A DNA stretch of 59,613 nt from Symbiodinium natans (taxonomy: Eukaryota; Sar; Dinophyceae; Suessiales; Symbiodiniaceae): NCBI GenBank assembly GCA_905221605.1, contig CAJNDS010000257.1, positions 126,001 to 185,613 of the forward strand, read 5' to 3'. The notes beneath the pieces were generated by a model, which did no database searches, had not been told where the DNA came from, and worked only from the letters and a program-made list of their open reading frames with translations. Below, piece by piece: positions 54,490 through 59,613 of this stretch (position 1 is the first letter of the stretch; each line of letters starts with the position of its first letter). The position numbers and the translations under genes were made by a program.

Positions 54490-55710
54490 TATGTTCTGCC
54501 TGTTTAAGAGGTGTTTTCTTGGCTCCGGCACAAGATGGAGGTGGTCGAAGCTGGAGAGAGGCAGTAAGCGTCTCAACCCCCGACCTGAAGTGTGTGGGTG
54601 ATGTCTGTTTCACAAAATGCTGCTGATGGCTGCGAAGCCTAGCAGGATTTCATGAACAGCTTTGTCTGGAGACAGCGTTGAAACACATTGAAACAGTAGG
54701 AAACAGCTTGTAAGACAATGTCTTAGCTAGGACAGGCGGCTGCAGTTCTTGCTCAGGCTTGGAGCCCACTACGCAGTCCTAGAACGGATTTCAAGTCTTT
54801 CTTGGACGGTGGGATGCGTGTCCATGCCTCGTCTGCGTTCGATCGCGAACAGACAGGCCATGCCATTTCTTGTCCGGCACAGTGCCTCAAACCAGGACAT
54901 TGGCTGCTACATGTGCTAAGGCTAAGGATGGCCAAAAATGACAAATGGCAAATTTGCACTGGCTCAGCAAATGTCTGGGCATGTCCTGGCTGTCCTGGTC
55001 GATGAAGGGTTTCCTTGCCAAGATGTTTGGCAGAGGCCGCCGAATTTTTCACGTCAGCTATGGCAACCAAAAAGCTTCCACCAGCAGCTTTGACTGAGTA
55101 GGAAGTTGCTCATGTCTTGAGCTCACGGTGAGCACAGTGCACGAGTGTATCCTGCGTAATGGGGTCTGATCCGGAAAGAGTATGCCAACCACTGTGAAGC
55201 ACACGATGCTCGTTTCGCTTCCGGCCGCCGTCGCTTTTGTTAAAGATCTTGCAGCTTGGACCCACGGCGTGGCTTCGGAGGCCAGTGCCTCTCTTTTTCT
55301 CCAGGCATGCGGGGTTGAGCTTTTCAGCAGTGGATGAGTAAACGGTGATGATGTTTTTTAGGTTCAGAGGTTTGGACGCTGGCATTTCTGCAGCATCATG
55401 ATGATGTTGGACAAAGTTCTGACACGCAGGTGCACCTGCTGCACCTACATGCCCTTACGCAAGTGCTGTTGGAGCTTCCAGGATATGGACATGCAGCAGC
55501 GGCGGTCGGCCAGCGAAGGTCCGTGTTAAATGTTATGTCGGGGGACCTCTCCTGACGGCTGGTGTGCAAGAGGGCTTCACTTGGACAGTCATGCAGAGTT
55601 GTGCATAGCGCGCAGAGAATGGTGGACCATTTCCAGAGTATTGTCGATGTCGTCTCACACTGCCTCAGGCCGAAACACAGCCAGCAAATGGTATCGATCA
55701 GTCACGCCGC
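54490..55710. other. No gene recognised
   Basis: Phased AAACA blocks spaced ten bases apart lie at about 54681-54705. Confidence 0.45.
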
Positions 55711-55992
55711 ATGTACAGAGCCAGGCATGGTCTCGCCATTGCGGTGTGTTTTGCTTTAGGGGCACGTCTGTCCGTGCTTGCACCGCTCGAGACCTCGCAG
55801 GACAGAGATAGTCTAGACGACTGGCGGCGAGCCTATGACAACAGGCGGATCTGCTCTACAAAGCATGGCATGTGTCGATCCGTCGGGAGGCAATGTACAG
55901 AATCAGCCCTGCACGCATGTCCTTTCAGGACACGGTTGACCGTGTTGCATGAAACAACAATCCCATCTTCTGGCAGCATAATCATTCCTTGA
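55711..55992 (+). CDS. Candidate small secreted cysteine-containing protein
   Basis: An ATG starts a 93-residue frame whose N-terminus, MYRARHGLAIAVCFALG followed by ARLSVLA, has the basic n-region, hydrophobic core and small residues before the cut expected of a secretory signal peptide. The mature part begins PLETSQDRDSLDDWRRAYD and contains cysteines spaced through ICSTKHGMCRSVGRQCTES. It ends SSGSIIIP. Function unknown. The frame may continue into further exons instead of ending at 55992. The overlapping minus-strand frame is shorter. Confidence 0.33.
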   Translation: MYRARHGLAIAVCFALGARLSVLAPLETSQDRDSLDDWRRAYDNRRICSTKHGMCRSVGRQCTESALHACPFRTRLTVLHETTIPSSGSIIIP

Positions 55993-57992
55993 CCGAAGCG
56001 GAACTCGAGAATGGCGCTCAAGTGAGCGCTCCCCCCCACCCAGTGTGCAGGTTCAATGTCACCTCACTGCAGTACATGCACCGCCACGTGGGCGACTGCG
56101 TTGATCAGGTCTATCGGACACATGCAGAAAAGCAGGCGGGGATAGACCGGGCAGAATCCGGGTAGACCTGCCGAGCTGGTGCTCCGAGAGTTTGAGACTC
56201 TGTGAGACATCTTTAGAAGTTTCCGGACATTTGCTGCAGAATGTCTGCAGGATTACTTCCGGCAACATCAGTTGCCCAACTTGACTTGGATGGACCGGTT
56301 GGGGAATTCGAACTCACGAGGGGGTTCGTGGACTGAGCTTGCATACGAGCGGAGAGTAGCGGAGACACAGCTCGTAAACCTCGTTTACCTCGTTTGTTCC
56401 GTGTGTATGTGATAGTATGTTGGTTAGCAGGCATGGGTTGCAGTGGATCAGAATTTATGGCGTTCAAGTCCTTGCAGTATTAATGAACGAGGATGCTTCT
56501 TGCGGCCCATGTTTCTCGGAGGCTGCTGCTAAAGTATAAGAAATTTTGCTCACGTGCGGAGCCATGCATCGACTGTCTGCTGGCCTCACGGTCGCAGAAT
56601 GCAACCAGGACCTGCATCTGATGACGCATGACCGATCGCTGCGTCAGCGGCAGCCCGCGTGCCCTGGCAGTCCAGTCTAGCTTCCCGAAAAGACGGAGAT
56701 GGCACAGCATGCCAGAGCCAATCAAGTTGCATTGCAGAATCCCAAAGCAGATTCCAAGCAATATTGTTAGCTGGAGCTGTTACGACTTGTGAAAGAGAAA
56801 GAGAATCCTCGGACTTGTTCACTTTTGGTAGAGGAAAGCTGCGCATCGCAGGAGATGCAGAAGTAGGTAGCAAACACGGCGCTTCCATTGGCTTCCTCTC
56901 CGGCTCTGGTGAGGAACGTTCAAAGGCAATACTCCCCAACATCTCCCAAGACCTGTGCTTTGTGTGATTCGTGGTTGGAGGCCAAGGGAGCCGTCCCGCA
57001 ACTAAGGTACTTTGGAGATGTGGGGGGACCTCCGCGAATCGGGGCCGCTCGAAGCACTTGAGAGCACTGCGGGAAGTTGCTTCTCCCCAGTTTTCCTTTT
57101 TTGTTTGCTTTGATGGCTCCTTGTGCAGGTCTTAGGAAAGCGGCACGCGACTCCCTTAGCCAACCGCGTCCTGCAGCCGAAGCTGAACCTGGGAAGCAAG
57201 GCAGTGCCGGGTTCGCAGTGTTTGGGGAGAGCATGAGGGGGGACTTCCTTACGATGCCCGCACGTACGGCTCAATCCGAGTCTCGTGGAGGGACAAACAT
57301 CACAGGCAATAGCACCGACGAAGGGTGTTGTGTGACAGCGATTGCTTTTGATAAGTGACCCGGTGTCAAACCATGATTTGACTGCTCCTGCAGGCTCTGC
57401 GAGGCTATGGCTCCAACTTTGGGAAGTGATTTCGAAGCTCACCTAGAACTGTGATCCTTCGCAGAAATGCGAAGAGACGAGAATGCACTTAGTTTCACAA
57501 TCATTTCATAGTGCTTCCAATTCAACCCGACCTCACAAGGTCTTTGTCCCATGCCAGGAGTGCTTCAACCTGTTGCTCCCTGTCACGTCTTGACATGAAA
57601 ACATATCGAAGATGGTGCGCAGGGCTGAATGGAAGATGTGCAAGGAGCAAAGGAAACCCCACCCAAATACCACCTATCAATTGAAGGTTGGGAAACATGT
57701 GCTGACCTTGTTCCCCCACCAATTACTCTATCTCCGACCCATGTTTCTATTTCTCATAATCTTTTTGGTTGGGGGGAGATATCCTTGACATCTGGGCTTC
57801 ATTCAACATCTAAATAATCCTACGAATGAGTATGGTTTGTATTGTGACTATTCTTCTTCATCGAGGAATTCCATTATAAGTCGTCGAATTCCCGGTCATG
57901 GGACGTCAACATTACGATGTTGATTCTGAACTTGCGGGGTCTTAATATTCTTGAATTCAGCATACTATGAGATGATATCCTTGCGGCCTTGG
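55993..57992. other. No firm gene
   Basis: Frames on both strands at 56586-56967 are equally protein-like and contradict each other. 57.7-57.95 kb becomes AT-richer on the approach to the retrotransposon. Confidence 0.45.
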
Positions 57993-58586
57993 CTTGCTGG
58001 AGGTACTCTGGTCGGCGTTGGTAAGGTTGCGAAGGATGAGAGTCCTGCGCCGCTTGACCGCGATACCCGTCCGATCGTTTAAGGACAGGGTTCTCGGAAG
58101 TTGGTCGGTAAGTGCTTGTATCGAATGGATTTGACTAGCGTGCGACAGGGGTTGTTGCCCTCTCAACTTGCGGTTGGACTTTCCAATGGTGCGGGGACTT
58201 TACTTCATGCTTGTCGAGAATGGAATGGGCGCAAGCGACATCGTGAAGATGTCGTTCTTCTTCAGAAGGATGTCAAAAACACATTCAATGAACTATTACC
58301 GGTTCAATTCATTTAGGACGCTCGGCAATTCGCGCCGGCTTCGGCCAGATTCGTGGGGCGGTGTTATGGGGCCAACTCGCACTTGACATATCGTGGTCGC
58401 TTTGCGAGCAGCTCAAGAGGCTAACTAGGATGCCTCTTAGTGATGGCATTGTTTTATCTCATTCGTAAACGTATGGTCGAGGCTATGCGTGTTACGGCGG
58501 GGTTTCGTCCGGAATTCGAGCCGAAACACACGGACGATATTTTCAATGGGGGATTAATTTCTCATGCATTGCGTTTTTTCATATGA
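57993..58586 (+). mobile_element. Decayed non-LTR retrotransposon reverse transcriptase, left part
   Basis: One reading frame of 198 codons carries reverse transcriptase motifs in the expected order but is broken by stops at 58080, 58314 and 58422. The fingers region reads GGTLVGVGKVAKDES and then DTRPIV just before the first stop. It is followed by RKLVGKCL, the LPSQLAVGLSNGAGTLLHA block typical of LINE enzymes, motif A (VVLLQKDVKNTFNELL), a motif B remnant (LGCLLVMALFYLIR, where family members have QGCPLxGPLFxLxR) and a motif C remnant containing an Asp-Asp pair (HTDDIFNGG). An intact enzyme would copy element RNA at a nicked target. This copy cannot be functional. Its coding sense resumes at 59303 after an inverted segment. 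Confidence 0.8.
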
Positions 58587-58856
58587 CGAGGTTTATATAT
58601 GATTATAGAGATATTAATACCAAACAGAGAAAATGCCTTAGCAATCTTATTTGCGTCCAATCCTCAATTAATGTGTAGAAATCAACCCTTCTACTCCCAA
58701 AAATACCAATTAAGAATAAGAATCGTCGAAATATAAATAATCATAGAATTTTCGTGATCATCAAAATGAAATAAATCGTGAGAAGGGAATAATTTATCGA
58801 ATAAATACAAAAGCAAAATCAATATAGAAATCACGAAATCAATTTTCGATGAATCT
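58587..58856. other. Very AT-rich segment between the reverse transcriptase pieces
   Basis: About 270 bases are strikingly AT-rich compared with the rest of the window, with many AAAT and ATAAAT runs. No coding frame or repeat unit is recognisable. It may be the tail or flank of one of the retrotransposon copies. Confidence 0.6.
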
Positions 58857-59297
58857 CTATTCATCGACCACATCTGGGCCAACTTCAACACGAACCCCGA
58901 CGGCCTGAAATCCCGAAATATCCCCCCTAAAGCCGTCGCCCGCCAACAAATGCAATATACACTTTGACAGGTCGAAATGTATGCCATATGCCTCGGCTAA
59001 TTTCAATTCCTGATGGAAAGCCTCCAAGACATCCGGCGCTCCGGCAACGGTCATCGGCAATTGGCTCCGGCTTCCGCCGCCCATCGAACACGCGTCAAAC
59101 AAAACAACGGTCCCATCAAGGGGCAACCTTGTTGTCCATGGGATGATTGCTCCACCGTGCCTCGATAAATGAGATGGGATGGGCCTCATAACAATAATCC
59201 ACGAATCGATTAGATGATGGCGCCCATTCAACACAACCTCTCAAGAATTGATTTAGCAATATCTCATTAAACGCATTCTCCACATCTTTCTGCAATA
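58857..59297 (-). mobile_element. Inverted segment of a second reverse transcriptase copy
   Basis: Read on the minus strand, this segment again begins at motif A (LLQKDVENAFNEILLNQFL). It continues through NRFVDYCYEAHP and motif B (GQQGCPLMGPLFCL) to the region after motif C (DVLEAFHQELKLAEAYG, then FDLSKCILHLLAG and SGFQAVGVRVEVG). These pieces sit in three different frames, so at least two indels have accumulated, and no YxDD-like motif C is visible. It differs clearly in sequence from the plus-strand copy over the shared part and is therefore a separate copy. It interrupts the plus-strand element and ends abruptly on both sides. Confidence 0.78.
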
Positions 59298-59302
59298 AGC
59301 AC

Positions 59303-59613
59303 GTGCTCAAGGCGCCGGAGACGGGGTCAGATACCTTTCTCGAGGAGTTTCGACAAAACAAACAACTCTAATTGGAAAGATTGTATTCTTGTTTGGCGGA
59401 CTTACCCCAACGTCACGTTGCGTTGCTTTGCTGCGATTCACTGCATCGTTTGGGCGCGTACAATACTTGTGTCGGGTTGCACCTAGAACGTTCTTGTAAC
59501 CTTTGCTCGATTATTGTCATGATCGTATACGAGTTGTTGTTGAAAGTATCCTTGGGGGATCGTTGATGCGTGATCAATGGTTGCAGGTGCGGTTGCCGAT
59601 TCGTTTGGGAGGA
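59303..59613 (+). mobile_element. Reverse transcriptase thumb and C-terminal region, runs off the window
   Basis: The plus-strand frame resumes with VLKAPETGSDTFLEEFRQ, a stop at 59369, and then LERLYSCLADLPQRHVALL, a stretch typical of the region downstream of the polymerase domain in this LINE type. After a stop at 59564 the frame shifts to RDQWLQVRLPIRLGG, the conserved block that usually precedes a GLG motif. The element continues beyond the right edge, so an endonuclease or 3' tail cannot be assessed. This is a pseudogene-grade remnant. Confidence 0.75.

Noticed and set aside
1-59613. CRISPR arrays, bacterial promoters, ribosome binding sites or operons
   Set aside because: No spaced palindromic repeats, no dense collinear genes; the sequence is eukaryotic in character.

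Overview
This window reads as nuclear DNA of a eukaryotic protist, most likely a dinoflagellate. No compact bacterial-style gene layout is present, and only one long intact open frame is recognisable in about 60 kb. The plant/alveolate-type telomere unit CCCTAAA (TTTAGGG) forms an internal array near 8.7 kb. Long one-strand polypyrimidine or polypurine tracts and TG/CG tracts are scattered throughout. Candidate exons are small, with introns of about 66-117 bases, some of them using GC instead of GT at the 5' splice site, as is common in dinoflagellates. A degenerate match to the dinoflagellate spliced leader lies just before the start codon of the one clear gene. Other alveolates are not excluded.

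Layout. 1-18 kb is mostly non-coding: two large polypyrimidine tracts (2.1 and 6.8 kb) and a third at 15.5 kb, a C-rich tract (2.8 kb), the internal telomeric array (8.66 kb), and a few candidate exons, including one encoding a HSDSGS hexapeptide repeat (14.1 kb). 18.4-29.9 kb holds most of the candidate spliced genes: a multipass membrane protein (18.87-19.33 kb), a coiled-coil exon and neighbouring open segments on the minus strand (20.6-21.9 kb), a C-terminal three-exon model (22.8-23.1 kb), and a short, complete-looking three-exon gene with a mitochondrial-style N-terminus (25.73-26.26 kb). 31-43 kb is dominated by repeats, G-rich patches, compositional islands and polypurine tracts.

43-56 kb is mostly plus-strand again: candidate terminal exons (44.4-44.7 kb), an intact intronless mitochondrial carrier family gene (45.17-46.14 kb), a NudC-like CS-domain fragment (48.7 kb), several helical or acidic exons of unknown function (47.5-54.3 kb) and a possible small secreted protein (55.7 kb). 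The right end (57.99-59.61 kb) is a decayed non-LTR retrotransposon reverse transcriptase, with a segment of a second copy lying inside it in inverted orientation.

Only the mitochondrial carrier and the reverse transcriptase fragments are identified by family. All other coding entries are inferred from protein-like composition and plausible splice signals read by eye. They have no homology support and should be treated as hypotheses. No pathway or operon-like cooperation between these genes can be claimed; the preference for the plus strand fits the unidirectional gene arrays known in dinoflagellates.
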